From Paracamarosporium sp. OC-R06-R3 (Eukaryota > Ascomycota > Dothideomycetes > Pleosporales > Didymosphaeriaceae): DNA of 64,000 nt. Position 1 is the stretch's first letter. The number at the start of each line of letters is the position of its first letter. Of this stretch, positions 45,583 through 57,660 are shown piece by piece. The position numbers were made by a program, and so were the translations under genes. The DNA is taken from the NCBI GenBank assembly GCA_019828545.1, contig JACVRA010000149.1, positions 1-64,000 on the forward strand. The letters are read 5' to 3'. The notes beneath the pieces were generated by a model, which made no database searches, was not told where the DNA came from, and saw nothing but the letters and a program-made list of their open reading frames with translations.

Positions 45583-47460
45583 TCACGAGCTGGTAGCTTT
45601 CTTCTTGCCCAGATGGAACAGGCTGTGTTCTTTGGCGTCCTTCATTTCCTCTTCCGGTCGACCGTCGGGAAGGTCATCCGTTGAGATGTGCTGCACGCCA
45701 CTGACAATGCCTTCTACGCCGCTTGTGTGTGACTCGGAAGCCTGTATCCGTCCATCGACTGCTTCTTTCGACTTGTGCAACGTGCTGTCGGGATGGCCTG
45801 CCGATGCGGACGCGACAGTCTCCGGGCCGTTTCCGCTCCCGCTACTAGCTTCACTGATAATTTCCTCCCCGTTCGGGCCATGCGGCTTCACGTCTTTGGT
45901 GTCGCTGTCTTCGCTTGCTCGACCTGGTTTTGTGAGTATGTGGGGGATGTAATCCATCGTTTGGCTTTTGACGCTGCTTGTCCTGCTGACGTCGGTATTC
46001 GAATCGGTTGGACTCGATATGCGCATGCCGATATCCTTGCCTTCGCTAGGGGTTACATGGAGCTGGCCCTTCCAATCTGCAGGTGAAGATTGTTTCACTT
46101 CTTCGCCCTCTTTCGGCTCTGTAATGACGATGCCCGGTTTTCCTTCCTCTGAAGGGAGGGCTTTCCACACAACAGCAATCTTTTCAAATGCTTGGGTTCC
46201 TTTTCTAGAAGACCCCTTAATGCCATCCATGGCCTCCCAGCTAATCTCGAACACACCTGAGTCGTCAGGGATGCCATTCTGCTCGGGACCATTGCCTTCG
46301 AAAAACGTATTGAACCAGACGTGAGCGACGGCAGTCACCATGGTCACATCGAAAGCGGCCTTGTTACGGCGCTCAATGTCGAGGTTTATGTCGTTAGTGG
46401 GGAGTACCACGCGCTTCGAAGGCCGGAAAACAACGTCACCATCTGTAACCTCCTCCTCTTTACTCGCTGTTGCACCGTCAAGGGAAGTTTGGTTGGCACG
46501 CTTGAAAGCATCCTCTTCGCTTTCGATTTTGGCTTCAGTCTTGTCCTTCGCACTCGATGCCTTGCTCGCAGGGAGTCCTAACCCATTTTTGTACATGACT
46601 TCCTGCACGGCCTGCGCCATGGTGGTAGTCTTGACCTCGCCTCTAACGATCTCTCGTTCCTCGCGAGTGAAGGTGTGGAACCTTTTGATAAGTTTGCCAT
46701 CCTCCACAAACCCCTCGATCTGGATCTTGACTCCATCTCTCAACCCCCAGCAGTGGACTTCTAATATCTCGACCTGCCGCTCGACGTAGATCTTGCCGTG
46801 CTTCGCCCAGCGATCCACGTATCCGATCCACCTCAGCTGGCTCGGGATGCTGACACCCTTGCCCATGTTGGGCCTCATCCTGCGCTCCGTGAACCGCTGT
46901 AGCGCTTTTTCGACCGGCCATCCCTCTTCACTGATTAAGTAACTGCAACTGGCTGTGCCGCTCCTTCCTTTCCCAGCTTTGCAGTGTACCACGACGACTC
47001 TGCCTTCTTTCTCGTGCAGCCAGTTGCGCATGGATGCCATTATGTTCGGTATGAGGGCGAAAGGCGGAGGGTGGTGGTCAGGGAATGGGTAGTGATAGAC
47101 GCGATTGTAGACCTCTGAGTCGGGATAGCCCGTTCCTTCGGCTCGAAACTCCCATATTGCCCAGTCTTCGCCGTGCTTGGAGTCGAGGAATTTGACAAGC
47201 GAATCGAGTGGATTACGGTAGGCGCGCTGGGGGTAGGTGCCGCTCGGGCCGGACGTTGCGATGACTGTTGGCTGTGTTGGCTGTCGCTCGCTGCTACGAA
47301 TTACATGCTGCACTCACTGTTGTCTGTGACGTAGCAGAGATCGAGACCGGCCTCTGGGTGCCTGGCCCTCGGGCCCGCTACGATTTGGCGGAGAAGCGAC
47401 GCCTGGCAAACAAAGTCAGCGGCGGGGTGGGGCAGTGTTTAGCACGCGCATACTGACCAT
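45583..47460 (-). CDS. tep1: PTEN-type phosphoinositide 3-phosphatase
   Basis: Three exons: 47460-47458, 47402-47318, 47264-45583; introns 55 and 53 nt; 589 residues. The first coding exon is only the ATG, followed at once by a GTCAGT intron; the next exon gives ASLLRQIVAGPRARHPEAGLDLCYV, a conserved start. The signature loop HCKAGKGRSG has the catalytic Cys at 124 and Arg at 130, the same numbers as in human PTEN. A C2-like segment follows (about 170-370, split by insertions). The last ~150 residues are Ser/Glu-rich and likely disordered. It dephosphorylates PtdIns(3,4,5)P3-type lipids, and fungal homologues affect development and stress. Confidence 0.93.
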
Positions 47461-48027
47461 TTGCTTCACGGTGACAAGGTGGGGGGTAGGCAAGCTAATG
47501 GGTTATCGGCGGCTGGGCGACATGGCGGACTGCGACGTAGATATGGGCAGGCTGATGGGTGCGTTCCTGCTTCGCCGTGTCTGTAGCTGGCTAGTGATGT
47601 CATCCCTGTAGCGCGGCCCGAGCGCCTGTCAACCCTCACGAGCTGGTGTCACTCCTTCATAGTCGCCCTCATTCACAGTACGTCACGCGATTGTTGGTAT
47701 GAGGCTACGTCTGTGTTCGAGGATTTTCTTTCTTATGGAGGACAAAAACAAACTACACACCACAGCTGCCGTTACGCCCTCGGTTGAGTACTTCTGGCGT
47801 GCTGCCGAACAGAGGGAACCACTCATGTCCATGCGATATGGAAACCATTTCGACACCGCAGCTACTCACTGGTGTGCGTCGCTTGTACTACAATAAATGA
47901 AATGAACTGATTTTCGTCTCTCTTGTGTGACGAACCGTTGCGGCGGCGTTGTCCCTGGCTGTTGTGAGACAACGTTTCTTCGCAAATCACAACTTACAGA
48001 ATCTTCCGGGTAGCTCACCTTAAGCTC
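47461..48027. other. Intergenic, promoter of the PTEN gene
   Basis: A 65-codon frame at 47699-47896 (+) shows no family features. Nothing else is recognised. Confidence 0.4.
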
Positions 48028-48279
48028 CTACGCTTCTAGTTCGTATACGCTTTCAACCGGCCGATTTTGGGTCCGCAATCTCCTCCGATGGAACCATACC
48101 ATGATGCCGACACCGACAAGCTGAGCATATAGCGACACTCCAGCAAAAACTGTCTGCGCTACCTCGAGCCCGGTAGATTTTTCTGACGACATCCTGTCGA
48201 GAGTACCCACTAGTTCTTTGCGGCGGTGGGCGTCTTTTGTCTCAAGCTCCTTCGTTCCTCCGGCCATAGTTAGGTGCAT
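48028..48279 (-). CDS. Small single-pass membrane protein, family copy 5
   Basis: No intron needed; 83 residues from the ATG at 48279, or 79 from the ATG at 48267. Charged N-terminal third (KELETKDAHRRKEL), membrane segment (about VFAGVSLYAQLVGVGIMVWF), then RRRLRTQ and the C-terminal ESVYELEA. The VYELEA end links it to copies 1-4 (VYEM/L) and 6-7 (FELEA). It lies head-to-head with the Zn2Cys6-ankyrin gene that starts at 49252. A donor-like GTGAGT and branch-like CTAAC upstream could indicate a missing first exon, but no in-frame ATG was found for it. Confidence 0.55.
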   Translation of the reverse strand: MHLTMAGGTKELETKDAHRRKELVGTLDRMSSEKSTGLEVAQTVFAGVSLYAQLVGVGIMVWFHRRRLRTQNRPVESVYELEA

Positions 48280-49251
48280 TCAGCGATTGTGTGGCCACTG
48301 AAAGGACTCACCAACAAACCGGTGCCTGAGGCTCGTATACTCGGCTAAACATTCGATTTCAAACTCCGGAAGCGAATGAGAAGAATCCAGAACGGTGCAG
48401 ATTCTAACGAGTTGAACCCTACTTTATGTACCCATCTTGACCAACAGGAGCCTTGCAAGTTGCCTCTTTCTCCTATGCATCAACCGATTGCGAACTGTTA
48501 CGGATATGACCAGTTTCGCAGGTCACCACAGGTACATGAAGCGCTTGGTGCGCCATTCGACAACCGTTTCCTAGATACTTGAATATACGAGGGCACATCA
48601 CGGTCTGCAGCTGGGGATGCACACACCCGCTTGCGATCGAATAGCAATTGGCCAACCTACAACGCATCATGCAAGTATTCCAACAATGCCAAGGGAATTT
48701 TGCGTTCGTTGCGCGATTTGACGACCAGTTCCGACCAGCTAGAAGCTACATATGCACGCTGCATTTCGGGGATGCGAGTTTCCTTACCCGCTTGCGATTG
48801 AACGCTGATTCGTTGATCTATTACCAAGTTCCACGTATCTATGGGATGTTCAGATCTTAGTTCATCTCAAGCCGCAAGCCACTCGTTTCAGACCCGGGCG
48901 CACACTGCAAGGATTTCGAGCCGAGACTTGCGCCATTGGTCCATTACCAGTGTGATGCGATAGACACCTGTCTGAAAACTTCGCGTGGAAACGGTCCCGC
49001 TGCCGCTGTCGCTTCCGCTCAAAATGTTGTCTATGCTGCGGCTCTGCAAGTCTAGTTCCCCTCGGGAGCCCATTGGACATCGCAATGCGCAGCCTAGCCC
49101 AATATGCACCCTACCGCATTTGGTCCCGCACCTCAAGCAACAGAAATAAACAGAGACTTAAATTCAACTCAACTGTTCTGGAATTACCAAGTTCATGTGT
49201 ACATCAGTAGTCCTAGCTTCCAATCTCACCGCATCATCCCTGAATGTAATT
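48280..49251. promoter_or_regulatory. Divergent region between small membrane protein gene 5 and a Zn2Cys6-ankyrin gene
   Basis: 972 bp between the two start codons. Two copies of ACCCGCTTGCGAT (about 48626 and 48788) occur. No coding gene is recognised. Confidence 0.4.
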
Positions 49252-51059
49252 ATGCAATCGAGTGTGTTGTCAAGACCCCGCCGAGGACGAAAGCCAGGGA
49301 CAGAACATGATCGGCTCAAATGCAAACGTTGTCGACAAGACAAGCAGAAGGTAACGCTCACATGAATCAACTGAAGAAATCGCTAAGAGTTACCCAAGTG
49401 TCGACCAGGTGAACTTCCATTCCCTCAGCAACCATGCCAGCGTTGCGGACAGCGTGGCCTAGTCTGTTCGAAACGCGAGTTAGCAACACCAAAGACCCGT
49501 CTTACTTTCGGATCTGTCAGTCCAATGCCACAGCCTACCGGGCAAGGGGTGGTGCGGTTACCTACGGCCGCATATACATCAGTGAATATCGACGCGGCAT
49601 TCACTAAAGCGTGCAGTATTATGAAGGATCGTATCAATTTAGTATCCCCAAATGCTAATCGCGAAGGTTTTCAGAAAATGTACGTCGTGCGCTTAAAGCC
49701 AGCTCACGAAATAAACTAAATTGAACAAGTGACCTGATGATGTCCGTGGAGCGACTCGTTTCAACCACCTCGAGACACCTTCGCTCATACGCCCACGGTC
49801 TCAAAAATATCTACTCACCCTTCGAATATCTTGAGGGCCAATTCGAGGAGAGGCTTGTTAATACTTTCCATCCTCTAGGAGATTTTCTTGCCACGATCCA
49901 AGCGAAACTCAGAATTTCCAGTATGCATGGCTGTGCGCTCGACAAGCCTGATGCGGACGTCATGTATTGGTGTCCAGTCTCCAAAGTATTATCTGAAGAG
50001 ACTTTGGTACGAACTCGAAAGCAACTGCATGAATACCAGCAAGCTGGTCGATACGGCACAGCGTACTTCCTCAAATGCCATCATTTGCAGAACTTTTCCA
50101 ACCAATTCACTACCGTGGACCGAAACCAACTACACGAAATTGCAAACGGTTTCACAGAACTTCTTAAGAACATGTCTCGGCAGATCTTCGACCATGGTGC
50201 ACCAGAGCCATTTTGGTCCTCATTCTTAGAGGCGCCGCTATTGCCACATGAATACCTACTGATCAATCACACGAAATACAACAGGCATCAGTCAAATCTT
50301 GCACTTAAGCAAACTGAATTCTTGCCAGACGAGTTTCGAACGGATTGTTTGGGTCGCAGTATCTCCCACATTCTTCATGACTTCGGCTACAATGCGGCCT
50401 GGCGAGATGTGGATCTTCATCAAACCGATTTCTTGGGCCGTACGGCCATGTTCTATGCATGCCGCAAGGGAGACCTTGCGCTTGTGAAACAACTGATTCT
50501 CGATGGAGCGGACTTTTGCAAGCCTGTCGTTACAGGCGTAACCCCGATGCATATTGCAGCATCGCGTGGCTTCCTTACCATATGCACACATATCTACATG
50601 ACAGATAATCATCTAGCACATCGCTATAACGTCCTGAACCTAAAAGACTGCGCGTCTCTCACGCCCGTCATGTATGCAGCAGGTACAGGTCGAGCCGACA
50701 CAGTCGATTTCTTCTGCGAAGTCCTCAAGCCTCATGAAATATACCAACTGGGAACAGCATTACAACATGCAACGTATAGAGGCCATCTTCTCGTCGTCAA
50801 AGTGTTACTCAGGTATGGAAAATACTTCAACTTGCAAGAGGGGATTGACAGTGGCAATGACGCCTTATCTCTTGCGAGAAACCTGGAATGCGCTGAAATC
50901 GAAAAAGAATTGCTCAGAGCATTAGATTGTGACAGTAACACGTACTGGACAAGAGCAGCTGAGCGAGAGGACAACAATGTCCAAATCGAGAAATATAACA
51001 GGGCACTACATGACCTGAAGAATACAAAGAATATGGTCAGATACGATACACTTCAGTAG
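49252..51059 (+). CDS. Zn2Cys6 zinc cluster fused to ankyrin repeats, paralogue 1
   Basis: Three exons: 49252-49350, 49399-49679, 49730-51059; introns 48 and 50 nt; 569 residues. An AT-hook-like RRGRKPG precedes the cluster Cys24-x2-Cys27-x6-Cys34-x11-Cys46-x2-Cys49-x6-Cys56, split by intron 1 just before Cys34. The middle (about 130-350) is shared with the second paralogue but matches no domain I know. Ankyrin repeats start near 360 (DFLGRTAMFYACRKGDLALV, GVTPMHIAASRG). The C-terminal ATG-only reading from 49737 (440 residues) would lose the zinc cluster; both junctions keep frame, so the long model is preferred. Probably a DNA-binding regulator whose ankyrins bind a partner. Neighbours on both sides are small membrane protein genes. 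Confidence 0.75.
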
Positions 51060-51453
51060 ACCCTGACTAATGCCACAACGCTGGCAAACTCCATTACGGT
51101 TATGGCACTAAAAACCGAATGCCAACGTATGCTACGCCATCTTTAGAAACACGGTTCCCGAAAGTGCTATAGCTCCATACTCCGTCCCAAACGCTAGAAA
51201 TCGCCGGGAATCGATGCCATGATAACTGTTTCCCTTGTGGACCGGTATAACATCATCAAGACCAAAGACATTCACGACTTTCAACCGCTATCAATACACG
51301 GACCGAGCTCCCTGGTTTCGTAGTACAAGACACCTCGATCAAACCCGCTTCGCAACTTGATCTTATCAGCTCGTTACGTCGATTCACGATTTCTCATAAC
51401 GGCCTTTGTTTCTACACTCAATTGAATTAGTTGGATATGCTATATCGACATCT
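51060..51453. other. Intergenic, convergent 3' ends
   Basis: 394 bp between paralogue 1 (+) and small membrane protein gene 6 (-); nothing recognised. Confidence 0.4.
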
Positions 51454-51702
51454 TTAACCTCGTTGAGCGCATACATCAGGTAGTTGTGCCTCCAGCTCAA
51501 ACACCAATGGCACTTGTTGATGACGCCTCATGTATCTGTGGTACTTGCTCTTTAACCTTATGAGCCCTACGGCGACTGTGAGACAGCCTAGTATGAGGGC
51601 TAAAGCTGCGAAGATGGTCTGCAAAAGGCCGAATGTGTTGCTCGGATCACTTTTTTCGTTTCGAAGTACAAGGCTGAGTGGGTTGGTGCCTGAGGTTGGC
51701 AT
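51454..51702 (-). CDS. Small single-pass membrane protein, family copy 6
   Basis: Single exon, 82 residues. Polar N-terminus with SDPSNTFG, membrane segment LLQTIFAALALILGCLTVAV, then a basic stretch (KSKYHRYMRRHQQ) and the tail VFELEAQLPDVCAQRG. Copy 7 has the same LQTIF start of the helix and FELEAQLPEVC tail. Just upstream, bases 51721-51703 on the minus strand spell a 19-nt ATG..CCCC segment like the first exon of copies 2-4, but no splice donor follows, so the intron may have been lost. A CTATAAAG element lies about 160 bp upstream. Confidence 0.65.
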   Translation of the reverse strand: MPTSGTNPLSLVLRNEKSDPSNTFGLLQTIFAALALILGCLTVAVGLIRLKSKYHRYMRRHQQVPLVFELEAQLPDVCAQRG

Positions 51703-54029
51703 TGGGGAAGCGTGGTTGGCATCAATTGGTGGACTATCGGTAAGCTAAGTAGCTGCATGGGGGGACATGAAGGATGATCTGCAGTAGAGAAGTGGACTGG
51801 TCTTTCAAGAGACGAAGAGATGAATGAGGTTTACGCAGGGTGTCCCATCGCACTTTTACTTTATAGATCATGAATCTCACCGATTTTAGCTGAGTGGGCG
51901 GGCGGCCGGGCGGGGCAAGACACTTCGGACGAGGATAGAACTAACTCCCGAGTGTATGCGTCGCGTTGTGCTTGTATCGACATGGGTCAACGAATCTAAC
52001 TGGTCAGCTCTAGATTTTCCCCTGGCATTTTTGAAGCGCTCCCACCGGAAACTGACCATCATCGCTGCCAAGCATAAGATCCGCACCCGTGCTCTTTGTT
52101 GCAGCACCCTCGCGCCTTATGTATACACCAAGTCTACGGCCGAATTGTAAACGATTTCGTGTGCCCCAGGACGGACTCACCCTAGGTTGAATAAGTCGAT
52201 CCTCAGGCGCCTGATCATAGCACAAAACGGTTCCGAACACCTACATATGTCTTGTAGCATCTATGTCCTATCCGATTGCGTTCAGTGCGTCCCTGAAATC
52301 TGGATAATATACGTTGTAGGACCGTTTCTCCGCGTCTCCATTATGACCATGTGAACATCACTTCTAGTGCGTGGCTTTTCGTAGTTCACTGCTCATAATA
52401 CAGCCGTCTCGATGATGTTCCTTAGGACCTACGGATTACGGGATGTTCAGTTATGCGGGTCATGCACCATACACTTCGTTAGCCTTACCGGCTCAGCTAG
52501 TACTATGTGCCCTGTACAAGATTGTTTGGCGGGCTTTTCTACGTTATCGAAGTCTGCAGGCATGTCAGTGGCTGCCTGCAAGCCCGCATGCGAAAACAGG
52601 CCCTCTCATGATTTTTATGGGGGTCGTATGCAGGGCCTTTAGCGTGCATGCGGGCTTGCGGGCTCATCGTTCCAGAAGGGTTGGTGCGGTTGCCGAGCGC
52701 CGATCGTCCCTCCAATGGTGGGCGACCCCGGTCCGTTGCGTCATACACCGTGGATATGAAAGAAGTCATGGTCCGCGCAAGGGCTGTGTGCACATCTTCC
52801 CCTGCTCTCTAAATCATCACCGCGCCTGACAGCGTGCGAACGGGTGTTGGGCTAGATTTCAGGCGCCAAGTCCTGCCAACGCCTACATGGCCCTATTTCG
52901 CATCGCATCGCATGATCAACTGGCAAACGAGTACCCCAGGAATGCTACCTACTCGTACGCTAACTACACACTGCCGACAGGGCCTCACACTGTCAGCAGC
53001 GGCTGGGTCATAGTAGCTCTTTCCAAAGTCACGTTCCCTTTCTCTGCATCTCATGCTTGCGCGAAATTCTATCTTCATTTCAAAGTTTCAACGCGATATC
53101 ATACTGTTGTGGCAGGATATTGGTCGCTGCTACAGCCTCCTTTGCTACACTGTCTTTCAGCGAAGATGTGCTTACTCGCTCGCGTGCGGCTTTGACATAC
53201 GAAGATAATTCAATTACGGGGTCAAACTCTTAGAGTAGTAGGACGAGGCTCAAAAGCTTGTACTAGGATGGCGTGAGTAACCAAATTAATTTCTGCTACA
53301 GTTAGGCGATGGAGACCTTGCGCTAGTCATATATTTATCGTCAGTGCTCGTTCACAGTTTCGTATTTGAACGTATCTTGGCAAGGATTGGAAGGTCTCGA
53401 GTAAAATAGAATATTTCAGAGGCGTCGATGTGTCAATGAGCAGCTATCCTGTGCATAGAGGAGTATACATATGGGTATATTGTACGATGGAGAAGAGTCG
53501 GAGCCTAGGTTATAACGCGATGTTTTTGGTGTTTCTCAAATTGCAAAATTTCGTGCAAGTCAACACATTGCCTTACCGATACGAAGGTCAAATGATTGTG
53601 CAAGATGCTTTGTTCTGGGTGTAATCGATGCATACCAACCTTCGTGTTGCTTGGAGTCAACATCACTTTATAGACATATCGTAAAGTGAGTGCGCACATG
53701 AAGCTTGCATCAGTAAACTGCACAAATTCTATCGTAATGGTCTTTCCGCTCGGAGCAGCTAAACCTTACATCGGTATGCTTTGCCCCGGATCACATACTG
53801 TCTACTAATTAACATCAAACTGTTGCACTATATGTACCGGGTGCGATCTGGATAATTGCATGCATCACCAATGTATAAACGCCGATAGCTGGAAAAATAG
53901 CCACCGCTAATTATTCTTCATTCGAAAACAGAGCCACGATGAGGGGCGCTTACTACCTTTGGCGGATCGCCTTTCAGTTTTCGTATAGAAAGGCAGCACG
54001 GTCTGAGTTACCACTGTGGTACGCAAACA
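51703..54029. other. Intergenic, 2.3 kb
   Basis: No gene recognised. Contains the inverted repeat at 52579-52658. Several 60-130 codon frames (for example 52443-52829) have no family features and overlap on opposite strands. Confidence 0.4.
52579..52658. repeat. 80-bp imperfect palindrome
   Basis: The 13-mer CAAGCCCGCATGC (52579-52591) is answered by GCATGCGGGCTTG (52646-52658). Inside it AGGCCCT (52598-52604) pairs with AGGGCCT (52632-52638). It could form a cruciform or long hairpin in RNA. It may be a small foldback/MITE-like element. Confidence 0.7.
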
Positions 54030-55769
54030 ATGCATTTCATCGATCGTGCAGTGGCAGCTTTGGCGCTCTGTGGGGGCGCAAATGCAGCATTTGGATTGAC
54101 TTCAACAAGCTCTAGATATACTGTTGATACAGATGGCGGGTTGGTGTTCGAAGTTAACAGGTATGTCTACGAACACTCATACGGCGCACTTTAAAGTCCA
54201 CTAAGAATTCTACAGGTCCAATGGAGACATTACTAGCCTGAAATATAATGGAGTAGAATACCAGGGCACAGGAAAAGCCTCGGCGATCAATTCTGGTCTT
54301 GGTACTTCTACTGTCACTGGTGAAACCGTCAATGGCTATGTCAAGATTACGGTCAAGGCTTCCGGACTACCAGTAACGCAATACTATGTCGCAAAGCCAA
54401 AAGAACCCACTATTTACATGGCCACATATATAACGGGCGAAGTTGATCCCGGAGAGTTACGATGGCTCGCACGGTTGCGGACGTCGGAACTTCCTACTGG
54501 CGTGCACGGAAATGTAGGCGACACTCGAGGGTGCACCGCATTTGAGGGCAAGGATACTTTCAACTGCCCTGATGGTCAGACACGATGTAAGATGTACACT
54601 TCAGACCGATTCATTGATGATAAGGTGCACTGTGTATCGGGGTCGGTAAGTTACCTCTTTTACCCAGTCCTGACATTTATTGACCGCCATACGACAGAAG
54701 GCACAGGTATGCATGATTATGCCGGGAACTGCGTACGAGTCTTCTGCGAGCGGCCCTTTCATGCGCGATATCAATAGCCAGACCGGATCTAGCGACCAAG
54801 AACTATACTGGTATATGAACTCCGGACACGTTCGCACGGAAAAATGGCGCTTGGGACTTCAAGGACCATACGCGATGACCTTCACCTCACCTAGCACTAA
54901 ACCTTCTGAGACTCTTGACACCAGTTTCTTCAGCAGTCTTAGCATCCAAGGCTACGTTGCAGCTAGTGGTCGTGGAACAGTAACAGGCGCCGCCACTGGT
55001 GTTGCGAGCGGGTTCGAAACGGTCGTTCACTGGTTCAACACGAACGCGCAGTACTGGACAAAAGCCAGCGGTGGCAAGTTCACATCCCCTTTGATGAAAC
55101 CTGGATCCTACAGTATGCGCTTGTACAAAGGAGAGTTTCCAGTCGCTAATGAGACCGTCACTGTCACGGCTGGCCAAACTACTACCAAGGATATTACGTC
55201 TAAGGAATCTAATGTACCTGTTATATGGCGCATTGGTGAATTCGATGGCAAACCGTCCGAGCTGAAAAACGGCGATAAAATCGAACGCATGCATCCATCT
55301 GATACGCGCATGACCAGTTGGAGCGGCTCCTTCACAGTTGGTCAATCCAAAGCATCTGATTTTCCGATGGCGTTGTGGTCAAAGCAAGGATCTGCTGCAA
55401 CGGTCACATTTACGCTGTCTCAAGAGCAAGTCAAAGGACATGTGCTGCGCATCGGCACCACGCTTTCATTCAAAGGTGGAAGACCATCAGTAAAGATTAA
55501 TAGTTGGACAGGGGCAGATCCTGGTGCACCGGTCAGTTACGTGATAGCAAAAGACATTGGGGCAAGCTAATGAATTATAGGTACTCATTGACAGCCGTGG
55601 TATTACCCGAGGTGCGTATCGTGGATGGGGTGACGTTTACACTTGGAGTGTACCGTCTAGTGCATTTAAAGTGGGCTCGAACACACTCACTGTCGGAGTT
55701 TATGGAAGTGGTGATGCGAGTTGGCTTAGCGCAAACTACATCGTCGACGCTTTAGAACTACAGGACTGA
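54030..55769 (+). CDS. PL4 rhamnogalacturonan endolyase, secreted
   Basis: Four exons: 54030-54160, 54216-54645, 54707-55531, 55581-55769; introns 55, 61 and 49 nt; 524 residues, the usual length of PL4. A signal peptide of about 19 residues ends at ANA. The N-terminal lyase domain includes IYMATYITGE, ELRWLARL and SDRFIDDKVHCVSG. The middle fibronectin-like part includes LYWYMNSGHVRTE and GYVAASGRGTV. The C-terminal carbohydrate-binding domain includes MHPSDTRMTSW, LRIGTTLSFKGGRP and DSRGITRGAYRGWG. It cleaves rhamnogalacturonan I of pectin by beta-elimination. Together with the GH7 gene it points to a plant-degrading lifestyle. Confidence 0.95.
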
Positions 55770-55941
55770 GAGTCTATGCGAAATTCAGGAAAATAACTTT
55801 TGAGGACGTTATCCACATGTTATCAAGCATTGAGGCAAACTTCAGTCTGGCGTCATCTGTGTTTCGCTTTATTTGCTACTTTTGTGAATGTGCTTGGGCG
55901 TCAGTGTAACTGGGAGCATTGACATCCTTTGCTTGATCTTT

Positions 55942-56980
55942 TCAAACCGAAAGTCGACCTTCCATCACTTCAACAGCACCTCCGCCCAGTGTAATGGTCT
56001 CTATGCCACTATGCGCTCCCATGATCACTTGAACATAGATGTCGCTCTTTCGACCCATCTCCACACCTTGTGTTATTGCATATTCAAGCGTTTGGCCTGG
56101 CTTTCCATGAACGAGAGATAGGTAAGCGGCCAGATCGCTTGCAGCACTACCAGTCGCCGGATCCTCGAGCTGACCTTCTATCATCCTCGTTCTCAACCGT
56201 CGCACTCCTGCTTCATCTGTAGTTTGGACATAAAAGTATGTTCCCACAAACGTATCATTCCATCCTTCATCTAAAGCGTCAATAACTGTAGATTTGGTCA
56301 ATGTCACTCGCTGAAGTGCTTCCAAGCTTCCGAGCTCAATAAAAACGAACGTCATTCCCTTGACAATAGACACAATCGGACATTCGTGAGCAACCTCGAC
56401 AAATTCTGCTAGTGCGGGTTGCAGGGCAAGCAACTCATCACGAGACCAAGTTCTTTTATGGACGTGGCTACAGCTTGGGGTCAGCTTGCTCTGAAAAGTT
56501 GATCTGGTATGCGTACACATTATGCGGAATGGCGGCTTTCGCGCTTCTGTTCGCAACGTCGTATCGAAGTTGCACGGGCCCCGCCTTTAGGTTGAATCTT
56601 GCCTGAATGGTGCCCTCAGCGCCAGTTTTCTGCGCGACTTCCGACAGGGCAAAGCATGCGGTGCCTATGGGAACAGGTTAGTGACTACATAATTTGTATT
56701 CTAGATGCGATAACATGCCAATGGTAGGATGTCCAGCAAACGGTAGCTCTCCAACAGTAGTGAAGATGTCTACGGTCCAGACGTTGGGCTCCTCCCCCTC
56801 CGGCTCGTGCAAAAAGGTCGTTTCCGACAAATTGAACTCCTTTGCAATATTCTGTTTCTGCTGCTGCGTCAATTGGCTTGATGCGGGAAGGCGAACAATC
56901 GCCAGAGGATTGCCTTCGTATCGCTTGTCGGTGAAAACATCAACAATAGCATATTCAAGCTTGTTGGAAGTAGAAGCCAT
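55942..56980 (-). CDS. PhzF-family isomerase-like protein, with one apparent frameshift
   Basis: Exon 1 56980-56719, a 54-nt intron with a GC donor (GCATGT) and CATAG acceptor, then 56664-55942; about 327 residues if the frame were intact. PhzF marks: FNLSETTFL with the catalytic-type Glu, TVGELPFAGHPTIG, GMTFVFIEL and EDPATGSAASDLAAYLSL. In exon 2 the frame ends at a TAG just after QADPKL, while the following SHVHKRTWSRDELLALQPAL is in the next frame. One extra C in the run at 56477-56480 explains the shift. It may be a sequence error or a young null allele. The substrate in fungi is mostly unknown. Confidence 0.8.
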
Positions 56981-57660
56981 ATTAGAACAGAATGATGTGT
57001 CTAACAAATGATTCGAGATGAGTTTGTGGAAGAATCAACGGTACGACTGTTATGTCATCCCACATGACTCATGCCAAGACTCCATCAACCAACTATGTGC
57101 TAGTATAGTTAAGGCCAACGTGTCCATCAAAGTGGCCATTGATCTGGATCCGTTGTACCTTCGATTCATTGGTCAGTGGATAGCTCATGCTCACTTCTTC
57201 TAACGGTTCATCGTGCACTTATTGAATAGCAGACTCGTGATGCTCGTTGAACTTGCGACACGTGAATAAAATCATGACTTATTTTGATAATGAGTAATGG
57301 GAAACATACCATTTGCGACTCAAAACGGCGCATGTTCAAGATTCCGCCATGTTTTGGATAACAGAAGCAAGATGGACTTTTTTTTCTTTATATATTGGTA
57401 ATCCACGCCATTACCACGAAAGCCAAGGGAGATAACTACAATGAGGATCCGGAGCTGCGCAAGTGGGCCGCAGTAACATTTTCCATGTTGAGATTTAGTT
57501 GCGAGACTTTTCTCGATACCTGGCGTGTTCTAAACACATTGGCGGTGTATCAAGCATACGAGCCTCTGTATCCATATCATCGTGTGGTCGTTCATGTCGG
57601 CCAACTTCTAAGAGGGATAGAATCACAGCGTACAGGCCCTCAGGATCGTCGTGACCCTAG
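56981..57660. other. Intergenic
   Basis: No gene recognised between the PhzF gene and the ankyrin remnant. A 90-codon + frame at 57395-57664 has no family features. Confidence 0.4.

Noticed and set aside
48280..48335. Extra first exon for small membrane protein gene 5
   Set aside because: A GTGAGT donor and CTAAC-like branch exist, but the only upstream ATG is in the wrong phase.
52443..52829. 129-codon + strand frame
   Set aside because: It runs through the inverted repeat, has overlapping frames on both strands and no family resemblance.
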